From the NCBI GenBank assembly GCA_042089915.1, contig JBELJZ010000004.1, forward strand, positions 67,283 through 131,282: a stretch of 64,000 nucleotides of DNA, given 5' to 3'. The notes beneath the pieces were generated by a model that had not been told where the DNA came from, searched no databases, and worked only from the letters and a program-made list of their open reading frames with translations. Of this stretch, positions 53,006 to 61,100 are shown one piece after another; the stretch's first letter is position 1; every line of letters starts with the position of its first letter. Source of the stretch: UBA8752 sp002172485. Lineage in GTDB: Bacteria; Bacteroidota; Bacteroidia; Flavobacteriales_D; Sanyastnellaceae. The translations under genes were made by a program, and so were the position numbers.

Positions 53006-53767
53006 ATGACCCGTCTTCCCCACTTCCTCCCCGCCCTTGCCGCTGTGCTCAGTGTCAGCATCCTGTCAGCCGCTTTCCTCGTGGCCAAAAACAGCCACCG
53101 CATCTTCAGCAGTGCGGCCAGCGACATTGAGGTGACGGGCTCAACCTCGCAGGACTTCGAATCCGACCTGGCAGTCTGGCAGGGGCAATTCCACCGCAAA
53201 GCCATGGACCTCAAGGAGGCCTACGCTGCGATGAAGGCCGACAAGGAGGTGGTCCGGAATTTCTTACTCGAACGGGGCATTCCCGAGGAGGATTTTGCCT
53301 TCCTCGCCATTGACATGGACCAGAAGTTCAAGTCGGTCCCCCAATTCAACGACGAGGGCGACCTCGTCCACCGCGAGCAGGTCTTCGATGGCTACAAGCT
53401 CACCCGCGGCTTCAAGGTGACCTCGAACGACATCGACCTCGTCGAACGCCTCTCCCAGGACGTCACCGAGCTCATTGAGGACAACGTCTACATCACTTCC
53501 TACCCGCCCAAATACTTCTACACCCAGCTCGGCGAACTGAAGATCCAGATGATTGCTGCAGCCTCAGCCGACGGCCAGGTCCGCGCCCGCACTGCGGTTG
53601 AGGGTGGCGGTGGCGACTTGGGTGACCTCCTCGAAACGAGCATCGGCGTCTTCCAGATCCTCGGCACCAACTCCGATGAGAGCTTCAGCTGGGGCGGCAC
53701 CCTCAACACCTCCAGCAAATACAAGACGGCCTTCGTCAACGTCAAACAGCGCTACGCCATCGAGTGA
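53006..53767 (+). CDS. SIMPL-domain (DUF541) protein
   Basis: A 253-residue protein with an N-terminal membrane or signal segment (ALAAVLSVSILSAAFLVAKN). The SIMPL fold begins with IEVTGSTSQDFESDLAVWQG, the usual V-G-x-x-x strand, and ends with SIGVFQILGTNSDESFSWGG and the closing KTAFVNVKQRYAIE strand. SIMPL proteins are periplasmic or surface and of unclear role. ATG 53006 directly precedes the hydrophobic segment; the longer frame upstream is antisense to nothing but lacks that look. Confidence 0.8.
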   Translation: MTRLPHFLPALAAVLSVSILSAAFLVAKNSHRIFSSAASDIEVTGSTSQDFESDLAVWQGQFHRKAMDLKEAYAAMKADKEVVRNFLLERGIPEEDFAFLAIDMDQKFKSVPQFNDEGDLVHREQVFDGYKLTRGFKVTSNDIDLVERLSQDVTELIEDNVYITSYPPKYFYTQLGELKIQMIAAASADGQVRARTAVEGGGGDLGDLLETSIGVFQILGTNSDESFSWGGTLNTSSKYKTAFVNVKQRYAIE

Positions 53768-53791
53768 GGCATGTCCAACTGGCCGAAACGA

Positions 53792-53818
53792 AAAAGGACG
53801 GCGCTTGGCCGTCCTTTT
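53792..53818. terminator. Bidirectional intrinsic terminator
   Basis: Arms AAAAGGACGGC / GCCGTCCTTTT around a short loop, between two convergent genes. The A and T runs serve both strands. Confidence 0.8.
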
Positions 53819-53839
53819 CTGTCTGGTTTGGGAGAGAAC

Positions 53840-54358
53840 TCACTCTTCTCCCTCCCCCTCTTCGGCTGGGGGCATGGTGGTGGCGGCCACGGCCAAGCCG
53901 CCGGCATCGTAGAATCCACCTTCTTGCATGATTTTCCCTTCGTCGTTGAAGTTCCAATAGTGGTAGGCACGCAGGTCGACTTCGTGGCCATTGGCTTTCG
54001 ACGTGGCGCTCCAATTGATGTAGGCCCGAACGCTGCCATCCGCCGCCAAGTTGAGCGTGTCCACTCCGGGCAACCAAACTTCACGCGTGGTGGAGATGCC
54101 ATCAAAGGCATCGTGGTGACCAGCAAATGCCGTGGCCGCTTCTTGCGGAGTCATTCTGGTCGTGCCGTATCCCGCATCCATAATCACGGCATCGGCTGAA
54201 TGGCACTCCATCCAGGCGTCGTAGTCGGCATTGATGTGGGCCTGAACTGCCGCCTTGGCTGTTGCGAGGTTCTGGCTGTAGGTGTCTTTGGCTGCATCAT
54301 CTGCAGGGGCCGCGCATCCAGCAAGGATCAGCACGGCAAGAATGACGGAAAGTCTCAT
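53840..54358 (-). CDS. NTF2-like (SnoaL/DUF4440-type) lipoprotein
   Basis: A 172-residue lipoprotein with lipobox ILAGC (Cys15). The body has the NTF2-like cone fold order: helix (LATAKAAVQAHINADYDAWM), CHSADAVIMDAGYG, GHHDAFDGISTTREVWLPGV, then strands VRAYINWSATSK and DLRAYHYWNFNDEGKI. The family binds small ligands or acts as a non-catalytic domain; the ligand is unknown. It has an acidic EEGEGEE tail. Confidence 0.75.
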   Translation of the reverse strand: MRLSVILAVLILAGCAAPADDAAKDTYSQNLATAKAAVQAHINADYDAWMECHSADAVIMDAGYGTTRMTPQEAATAFAGHHDAFDGISTTREVWLPGVDTLNLAADGSVRAYINWSATSKANGHEVDLRAYHYWNFNDEGKIMQEGGFYDAGGLAVAATTMPPAEEGEGEE

Positions 54359-54485
54359 TGGTTTGATTTTGCCCCAAACTATTCCTGAACCTGACTCATT
54401 GTGCAGGGCAACGAAATGTTCATCAACACTTCAATTTGAATTCAGTCTTCGACTCCGTGGGCGTACTTCGCATCGATACAGAACC

Positions 54486-55946
54486 ATGAACGCATTGATA
54501 CGCTGGATTCCGGGGGGGCTCGCCTCCCTCTTTTTCGTCGGCTGCGGTGTGGTGGAAGACCCAAAAGAAACCGCGCCGCCGTCCTTGGTGTGGGTGATCT
54601 GCGAGGATCAGAGCCTGTTTTTCCCACCGTACGGAGATTCCACGGTGCGGATGCCCCACATTGAGCGTTTGGCCGCTGAAGGAACGGTGTTTGAAACCAT
54701 GTTCACGGTGTCTCCTGTCTGTGCGCCTTCGCGAAGCAGCCTTCTCACGGGCATCCAGCCCAATGCCATGGGGACGCAACACATGCGGGCTTACCTCAAG
54801 CGCGGGGGAACCAATCCACACACGGGACTTCCTTCCTATTCGGCCCCATTTCCAGACGGGATCCGTCCGTTTACGGAGAGCCTCCGGGACGCGGGCGTCT
54901 ACTGCACGAACCGCGGAAAAGAGGACTACAACTTCGCCACGCCGCCATCGGCTTGGGATGAATCATCCCCGAACGCCCATTGGAGAAGCCGCCCACCGGG
55001 AGCCCCCTTCTTTGCCGTCTTCAACCTGTTTGGATCTCACGAGTCCCGCATCTGGGAGGATCCTAGGCACCGCGACGCTCCCGCACCCCATGAAGTGCCG
55101 GTCCCTCCCTTGCTCCCCGACCTCCCTGCGGTGCGGCAGGACATTGCCACGAACTACGCCAACCTCCTCACTGTCGACAGTCTCGTGGGCGCCATCATCC
55201 GAGAATTGGAGGAAGACGGCCTTTACGAGCACACCACCCTTCTTTTTACGAGTGATCATGGCGGTCCGTTCCCCGGATTCAAGCGATCAGCCTCAGATGC
55301 GGGCCTGCACGTCCCACTCATCGTCAAATGGGCCGCCGGCACGGACCATCCGGAGCGAAACGAAGGGCTCTTTTCTTTCCTCGACCTCGCGCCCTCTGCG
55401 CTCGCCCATTTCGGTGTCCCCCAACCCGACGCTCTACCAGGACAACCCATTCTTCCTTTTGCCGAAGGCCATTCCGCGGTGTTCGGAGCTGCTGACCGGT
55501 TTGATGGCGACCTGACCCGCCAACGGACCGTTCGAACCTCTCGATGGAGGCTGACACGAAACCACCTGCCCAACCCTTCACTCCGGCTGGACATCCCTTA
55601 TCGCCGTCAAATGGCCAGCATGCTCTCGCTGGACTCCCTTGCTTCTGCCGGCATCTCCCCATGGAAAGAGTGGGTGTCCGACCCGGCCCCTGAACTGGAA
55701 CTGTACGACATCCGTCTGGATCCATGGCAGTTGCACAACCTGGCGCAGATGCCCTTTCATAGAGGGACAATCGACTCACTCCAAAACCAGCTCGATGACG
55801 CTTTCAATGCAGACAACGATTGGGGACGGGTCCCTGAGATCGATATGCTCCGGAGACTCGTTCCCACGCTGGACATCGAGAACGAGCTGAACGCCTCCAA
55901 GTTAACCCACCAAGGAAAGCAAAAGTCCCCCAGCCGTTGGGGCTGA
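54486..55946 (+). CDS. Sulfatase lipoprotein (alkaline phosphatase superfamily)
   Basis: A 486-residue lipoprotein with signal peptide and lipobox FFVGC (Cys20). The type I sulfatase motif Cys79-Ala-Pro-Ser-Arg83 needs conversion of Cys79 to formylglycine. VWVICEDQS gives metal ligands near 40-41 (Glu-Asp rather than Asp-Asp), and TSDHGG supplies the second metal site. The C-terminal VPEIDMLRRLVPT region is like heparan N-sulfatase-type members. It probably removes sulfate from algal or animal sulfated sugars at the cell surface. No SusC/SusD genes lie nearby. Its last codons double as a terminator for the opposite tRNA. Confidence 0.88.
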   Translation: MNALIRWIPGGLASLFFVGCGVVEDPKETAPPSLVWVICEDQSLFFPPYGDSTVRMPHIERLAAEGTVFETMFTVSPVCAPSRSSLLTGIQPNAMGTQHMRAYLKRGGTNPHTGLPSYSAPFPDGIRPFTESLRDAGVYCTNRGKEDYNFATPPSAWDESSPNAHWRSRPPGAPFFAVFNLFGSHESRIWEDPRHRDAPAPHEVPVPPLLPDLPAVRQDIATNYANLLTVDSLVGAIIRELEEDGLYEHTTLLFTSDHGGPFPGFKRSASDAGLHVPLIVKWAAGTDHPERNEGLFSFLDLAPSALAHFGVPQPDALPGQPILPFAEGHSAVFGAADRFDGDLTRQRTVRTSRWRLTRNHLPNPSLRLDIPYRRQMASMLSLDSLASAGISPWKEWVSDPAPELELYDIRLDPWQLHNLAQMPFHRGTIDSLQNQLDDAFNADNDWGRVPEIDMLRRLVPTLDIENELNASKLTHQGKQKSPSRWG

Positions 55947-55952
55947 GGGACT
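55924..55952 (-). terminator. Terminator of tRNA-Asp, overlapping the sulfatase 3' end
   Basis: A stem AGTCCC-CC-AGCC / GGCT-GA-GGGACT with an internal loop. On the minus strand TTTTGC follows, 16 bases past the tRNA 3' end. Most of the stem is sulfatase coding sequence. Confidence 0.7.
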
Positions 55953-55967
55953 CTCGATTTGGGTTGG

Positions 55968-56041
55968 CGGTCTGGACGAGACTCGAACTCGCGACCCCAT
56001 GCGTGACAGGCATGTATTCTAACCAACTGAACTACCAGACC
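55968..56041 (-). tRNA. tRNA-Asp (anticodon GTC)
   Basis: A 74-base cloverleaf on the minus strand with acceptor GGTCTGG/CCAGACC and discriminator G. The anticodon loop CTGTCAC is closed by CATGC/GCATG, and the T-loop is TTCGAGT. No CCA is encoded. Confidence 0.95.
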
Positions 56042-56153
56042 TGGTCTTTCGACCTCCACAAACGGCATACCGTCTGCGGGGGCGCAAATATACGGGTGCG
56101 CCTACGATTGGTTGCAAGTGAGCAGAAAATTTTTGTCTCTGCCTCGAGCGTGG

Positions 56154-56561
56154 TCAGCGCTCAAAGTCGAGCTTCATCAGGTCCTTCCGCGTCAACACGC
56201 TCAATTCCAATGTGCCCGCTGGCCATTGTTTCGCGTCGAGCACCAGCTCGTTGGGGCCGGGTGCGAGCAGCCATGAGCCGCTGCGCAACACCTTCCCTTT
56301 TGGCGTGGCCACTTGGTAGAGGACGAAATCCTCCGTGTCCATGTCGACCGAGAGCGTGATGCGGTCGCTCTTCGATTCTGTGTTGATTGTCATCCGCTCC
56401 AACAGGTGCTGTTTTCCAACGGGATCGTGAATCACCCGTTGGGCTGGAAGGCTGAAGGGGGTTTCGGCCGTCGCGGTGATGGAGTGGGCCATCACCGGAG
56501 CGAGGACGGCAGCAGACGCGGCGGTGCGTGCCGCGCGGCGGATGAGGAAGTGGTTCGACAT
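56154..56561 (-). CDS. Small secreted beta-rich protein of unknown function
   Basis: A 135-residue protein with a signal-like N-terminus (RRAARTAASAAVLAPVMAHS). A beta-rich body follows (ERMTINTESKSDRITLSVDM, DFVLYQVATPKGKVLRSGSW, LLAPGPNELVLDAKQWPAGT), resembling the small beta-sandwich of T9SS-type tails but without a cargo domain. The function is unknown. Upstream lies a palindromic AT-rich region. ATG 56561 is preferred over 56597. Confidence 0.55.
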   Translation of the reverse strand: MSNHFLIRRAARTAASAAVLAPVMAHSITATAETPFSLPAQRVIHDPVGKQHLLERMTINTESKSDRITLSVDMDTEDFVLYQVATPKGKVLRSGSWLLAPGPNELVLDAKQWPAGTLELSVLTRKDLMKLDFER

Positions 56562-56607
56562 GGCGTGCCTTGCAGGGCGGTTGTGAAGGGCGCCCAAGAA
56601 AGCACGA

Positions 56608-56650
56608 TATCAACAATTGACCAAGAAACGGCGATGTTGAATTGTTGATA
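56608..56650. repeat. Inverted repeat in an AT-rich spacer (possible operator)
   Basis: Perfect 11-base arms TATCAACAATT (56608-56618) and AATTGTTGATA (56640-56650), 21 bases apart, in the 135-base spacer upstream of the small secreted gene. A second, smaller repeat (CCCTC ... GAGGG) follows at about 56653-56680. It may be an operator or an RNA hairpin; nothing nearby encodes an obvious regulator. Confidence 0.5.
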
Positions 56651-56696
56651 ACCCTCTTTATCCTCTCTAAATGAGGGAGTTGTAATTCACAATTCG

Positions 56697-57626
56697 TCAG
56701 CCCATGCGCTGCCGCTTGAGCAGGTAGGCGGTCAGGACGGGGTTTACCCCTTTCGCGATGTCCACCTCCACCCAGTCGATGCTGGCGCTGCCGCACCGAA
56801 CGTTGAGCTCCTGGCGCAGCTTGGCCATGCGGGCCACGTAGGTGTCCCGGAGTTCAGCCGGATTGGCCCGGACCTCCTCCCCGGTCTCGAGGTCGATGAA
56901 GGTGGTCGGGCGGTCCGCGAAGTCGAACTTCTGCTCGGTGCGCTCGTCGAGGACGTGGAAGACCACCACCTCGTGCTTGGCGTGCCGCAAGTGGGCCAAT
57001 GCCGCAAAGACCGCGTCGAGGTCCTGGGTGCGGTCGAGCAGATCGCTGAAGAGCACGACGAGGGAACGTTTGGGTGTGGCCTCCGCGATGGTGTGCAGGG
57101 CTTCCACCGCGGCCGTCTCTCCCCCTCCCTCTCCGACGCCGGACAGGGTCTTCTCGAGCTCGGAGTACAGCAGCCGGTGGTGGGCGACGGTGGAGCGGGC
57201 CTTGTGGTGGGCGTGCAAATCGCGGTCAAACAGGCTCAGGCCCACCGCATCCCGCTGCCGCTTGAAGAGCTCGATGAGCGTCGCGGCGGCGTGGGTGGCG
57301 AACTTGATCTTGTTCATCCCCGTCTCCGGGGTCACATCGGCCGGGTAGTACATCGAGCCGCTCGTGTCGATCACGATTTGGCAGCGCAGGTTGGTCTCCT
57401 CCTCGTAGCGCTTCACGTAGAGGCGGTCGGACCGGGCGTAAAGTTTCCAGTCCACGTGCCGCATGCTTTCCCCCGGATTGTAGAGGCGGTGCTCCGCGAA
57501 CTCTACGCTGAATCCGTGGTACGGGCTGCGGTGCAGGCCCGTGATGAAACCCTCTACCGCCTGTTTGGCGAGGAATTCCAGCGAGCCGAGCTGGCGGAAA
57601 GCGTGGGGTTGAAGGTCAATGGGCAC
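56697..57626 (-). CDS. DUF58 domain protein (VWA-like)
   Basis: A 309-residue cytosolic protein. The DUF58 signature includes HGFSVEFAEHRLYNPGESMR, then HVDWKLYARSDRLYVKRYEE, and the VWA-type metal-site motif VIDTSGSMYYP with VVLFSDLLD later. DUF58 proteins usually act with MoxR ATPases in protein or complex maturation; no MoxR gene is in this window beside it. The start codon is GTG at 57626, eight bases after an exact -7 box. Confidence 0.9.
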   Translation of the reverse strand: MPIDLQPHAFRQLGSLEFLAKQAVEGFITGLHRSPYHGFSVEFAEHRLYNPGESMRHVDWKLYARSDRLYVKRYEEETNLRCQIVIDTSGSMYYPADVTPETGMNKIKFATHAAATLIELFKRQRDAVGLSLFDRDLHAHHKARSTVAHHRLLYSELEKTLSGVGEGGGETAAVEALHTIAEATPKRSLVVLFSDLLDRTQDLDAVFAALAHLRHAKHEVVVFHVLDERTEQKFDFADRPTTFIDLETGEEVRANPAELRDTYVARMAKLRQELNVRCGSASIDWVEVDIAKGVNPVLTAYLLKRQRMG

Positions 57627-57634
57627 GGTTCTCT

Positions 57635-57642
57635 CAAAGATA
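57635..57642 (-). promoter_or_regulatory. -7 promoter element (TATCTTTG) for the DUF58 gene
   Basis: An exact TAnnTTTG on the minus strand, eight bases before the GTG start. The usual -33 zone is occupied by the thioredoxin terminator and has no TTG. Confidence 0.5.
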
Positions 57643-57651
57643 GCCCGACGA

Positions 57652-57678
57652 AAACGCCCCGCTGAGGGCGGGGCGTTT
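57652..57678 (-). terminator. Terminator of thioredoxin gene
   Basis: Arms AAACGCCCCGC / GCGGGGCGTTT with a 5-base loop, 22 bases past the trxA stop; a TTTT run follows on the minus strand. It also borders the -7 box of the DUF58 gene. Confidence 0.8.
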
Positions 57679-57699
57679 CCAATGGGATGGGGTTGGCAC

Positions 57700-58020
57700 T
57701 CAGGCCATCAGCTTCTCGAGCTTCTCGGTCAACACGTTTTCTGGGACGGCACCGACGGACTTGTCGACCACCTCACCGTTCTTGATGAAGACGACGGTGG
57801 GGATGGAGCGCACGCCAAACTTGCTGCTGATTTCAGAATTGCTGTCGACGTCGACTTTGCCGACGACGGCTTTTCCTTCGTAGTCTCCAGCGATCTTCTC
57901 GACGACGGGTCCGACCATGCGGCAAGGGCCGCACCATTCTGCCCAGAAGTCGACCATCACGGGCTTGTCGCTGTTCATCACGACTTCCTCGAAGTTCGCT
58001 TCGTTGATTTCAATGGCCAT
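57700..58020 (-). CDS. trxA: Thioredoxin
   Basis: A 106-residue thioredoxin of normal length. The redox motif is Trp29-Cys30-Gly-Pro-Cys33 in FWAEWCGPCRMVGPV, and the cis-Pro strand is VRSIPTVVFIKNG. It is the cytoplasmic disulfide reductant for ribonucleotide reductase, peroxidases and others. It has its own promoter and terminator. Confidence 0.96.
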   Translation of the reverse strand: MAIEINEANFEEVVMNSDKPVMVDFWAEWCGPCRMVGPVVEKIAGDYEGKAVVGKVDVDSNSEISSKFGVRSIPTVVFIKNGEVVDKSVGAVPENVLTEKLEKLMA

Positions 58021-58045
58021 GGTTGCAATTGCTATGTGTAGTTGT

Positions 58046-58053
58046 CAAAAGTA
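58046..58053 (-). promoter_or_regulatory. -7 promoter element (TACTTTTG) for trxA
   Basis: An exact TAnnTTTG on the minus strand, 25 bases before the ATG. A TTG lies 23 bases upstream of it, longer than the ideal 19-21. Confidence 0.6.
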
Positions 58054-58104
58054 ACCGCCTCTGTGCGCCTGTGGTTCAACGCTTGGGTCACAGGCTTCCC
58101 CAAC

Positions 58105-61100
58105 TTATCCACCGACTACTTTGTAGGCCACCCCTTCCATTTCATCCAAGCGGCCCAAAAGCTCCGGCGACAGCTCCACTTTCCGGCTGCGGGAAATCAT
58201 GTCGAGGACGTTCTCTTCGTGGTGGAGTTCGACTGTGACGCCCACGCCTCCGCTGTGGAGTTCAAGCAGGTCACAAATGGCTTCGGCGCGTTCTGCATCC
58301 AAGCGGTCCACCGCGAGCTGGAGCCGGAGTCGACCGGCCAGCTTCTCCAGCACGTCTGAGAGCAGTTCCATTCGCAGGACCTTGAATTCAAGCTCTTCCG
58401 CACCGCGGAATTGGCGCATCTGCACCTTCCCTTTGACAAACAGGAACCACCCCTCCACGCAGAAGTCCTTGAACTTCACATAGTCGTCCCGCCAAAGCTG
58501 GACCTTGTGGGAGCCGTGGTAGTCCTCGAGCACCATACCGCCGAACGGCTTGCCCGTCTTGGTCATTTTGTGGTAGGCTTCCGTCACCATGCCGCCGAAG
58601 GAGATGGTGCGTCCCCGCGCCGCCGCGAGGTCGTCCAAGTTGCCGATGCCGCCCGGGGTGCAGAATTGCTTCAGCTGGACCTTGAACGTATCCAGCGGAT
58701 GGCCCGAGATGTAGACGCCGACGATGTCCTTTTCGCGGGCGAGCTTGTCAAAGGCTGGCCATTCTTCGCAATTCGGAATCGGGGGCTCCGGAATGTCCAT
58801 GGCACCGCCATCGCCTCCGAACAAGGAGGCCTGAGAGGAATTGGCGCTCTCCTGCGTAGCTTGTCCATAGCGGATCGCGAGCTCGATGGTCGTGCGCCCC
58901 TTGTGGTCCTCTGCGAAGCACTGGGCCCGGAGAATGGGCTTGGCAAAACCATCAAATGCGCCGCCCTGGGCCAGCGACTCGAAAACGCGCTTGTTGCAAT
59001 CTTTGAGGTTGACTTTGGTGGCGAAGTCGAAGATGCCCTCATAGGCGCCCTCCTCCCGACACTCGATGATGGACTGAACGGCCCCCTCGCCCACGCCACT
59101 CATGGCCCCCAGTCCGAACCGGATGGCGCCCTCGCCGTTGACGGCAAACTTGAAGACCGACTCATTGACGTCGGGCCCAAGGACGGGCACACCCATTCGC
59201 CGGCATTCCTCCATGAAGAAAGTGACCTTCTTGATGTCGGACATGTTGTTGGACAGCACCGCCGCCATGTATTCCGCCGGATGGTTCGCCTTCAGGTAAG
59301 CGGTCTGGTAGGCGACCCAAGCGTAGCAGGTGGAGTGCGACTTGTTGAAGGCGTAGCTCGCAAAGGCTTCCCAGTCCTTCCAGATCTTCTCTAGGGTCTC
59401 GGTGTCGTGGCCGCGCTCGTTGCCGCCCTCCAGAAACTTGGGCTTCATCTTGGCAATGAGGTCGCGCTTCTTCTTGCCCATCGCCTTCCGCAGTGTGTCG
59501 GCCTCGCCCTTGGTGAAGCCCGCCAGCTTTTGGGACAGCAGCATGACCTGCTCCTGATAGACTGTGATCCCGTGCGTCTCTGCGAGGTACTCTTCGCAGG
59601 CTGCGAGGTCATAGGTGACCGGCTCCTGACCGTGTTTCCGCCGCACGAACGAGGGGATGTACTCCAGCGGTCCTGGGCGGTACAGCGCGTTCATGGCGAT
59701 CAAGTCCGCGAATTCTGTCGGCTTCAGATCCTTGAGGTAACGCTGCATGCCCACGGACTCGTATTGGAAGATGCCAACCGTCTCTCCGCGCTGGAACAGT
59801 TCGTAGGTCGCCGTGTCGTCCAGCGGGAAGGCCTCGGGATCCAAATCCATGCCACTCCGACGTTTGACATTGCGGACGGCGTCCTTGATGATGGTCAGGG
59901 TTTTGAGCCCGAGGAAGTCCATCTTGAGCAGGCCCGCATCCTCGGCGACCGAGTTGTCGAATTGGGTGCAAACCATGTTGCTGTCCTTGGCCGTGGCGAC
60001 CGGGACGAAGTTGGTGATGTCATCCGGGGTGATGATGACCCCACAAGCGTGGATGCCGGTGTTGCGAACCGACCCCTCGATGACGCGGGCCTTCTTGAGC
60101 ACCTCCGATTCAAGCCCAGCCCCATCGTGAATGGCCTTGATGGCATTGACGGCATCGAGCCCTTCTTGTCCACGCAACTTGTCTTTGAGGGCCTTGTCGT
60201 CGAGCTTGAACAACTTGTCCAGCGAGATGTCCGGCATCTGCTTGGACAACCGGTCGGCATCGCCCAGGGGCAGCTCCATCACGCGCGCCGTGTCGCGGAT
60301 CGAACTCTTGGCTGCCATCGTGCCGTACGTGATGATCTGGGCCACCTGATTGGCGCCGTATTTCTCGATCACGTAGTTGATCACCTTGCCCCGCCCTTCG
60401 TCGTCAAAGTCGATGTCGATATCGGGCAGGGACACACGGTCAGGATTGAGGAATCGCTCGAACAGGAGGTCGTACGCGATGGGGTCGACATTGGTGATGC
60501 CCGTGCAATAGGCCACCGCCGATCCCGCGGCCGAGCCGCGGCCCGGGCCCACGCTCACGCCGAGATTGCGCGCTTCAGTCGTGAAGTCTTGGACAATCAG
60601 GAAATAGCCCGGGTATCCGGTCTTCTCGATGGTCTCCAGCTCGAAGTCCAGCCGCTCCCGGATTTCGTCGGTGATCTCGTCGTAGCGGGCCTTGGCACCT
60701 TCGTAGGTCAAATGGCGCAGGTAGGCATTTTCTCCCCGCTTCCCACCATCGACCGCGTCTTCCAGATGTACGAATTCCGCTGGAATGTCGAACGCCGGCA
60801 GCAGGACGTCCCGCTCGAGCTCAAAGGCCTCACAGCTGTCCACGATGTCGCGCACGGTCTCGAATGCCTCAGGTACATCCGCAAACAACCGGTGCATCTC
60901 TTCCGGCGACTTCAGGTAGAACTCGTCGTTGGGCAATCCGAACCGGAATTCCCGCCCCCGGCGTCCGAGGTAGCGTTTGGGCTGGCTCACGTTGGCCGCG
61001 TCCTTCACGCACAGCAAGATGTCGTGGGCATCCGCCTCGTCCTTGGTGGTGTAGTAGCTGTTGTTGGCCGGGACATACCGGACGCCGTGCTTCCGGCATA

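Noticed and set aside
56601..56700. Possible replication origin (DnaA-box-like TTATCAACA, AT-rich)
   Set aside because: Only one or two imperfect boxes are seen, there is no cluster, and no dnaA, dnaN or gidA genes lie nearby.
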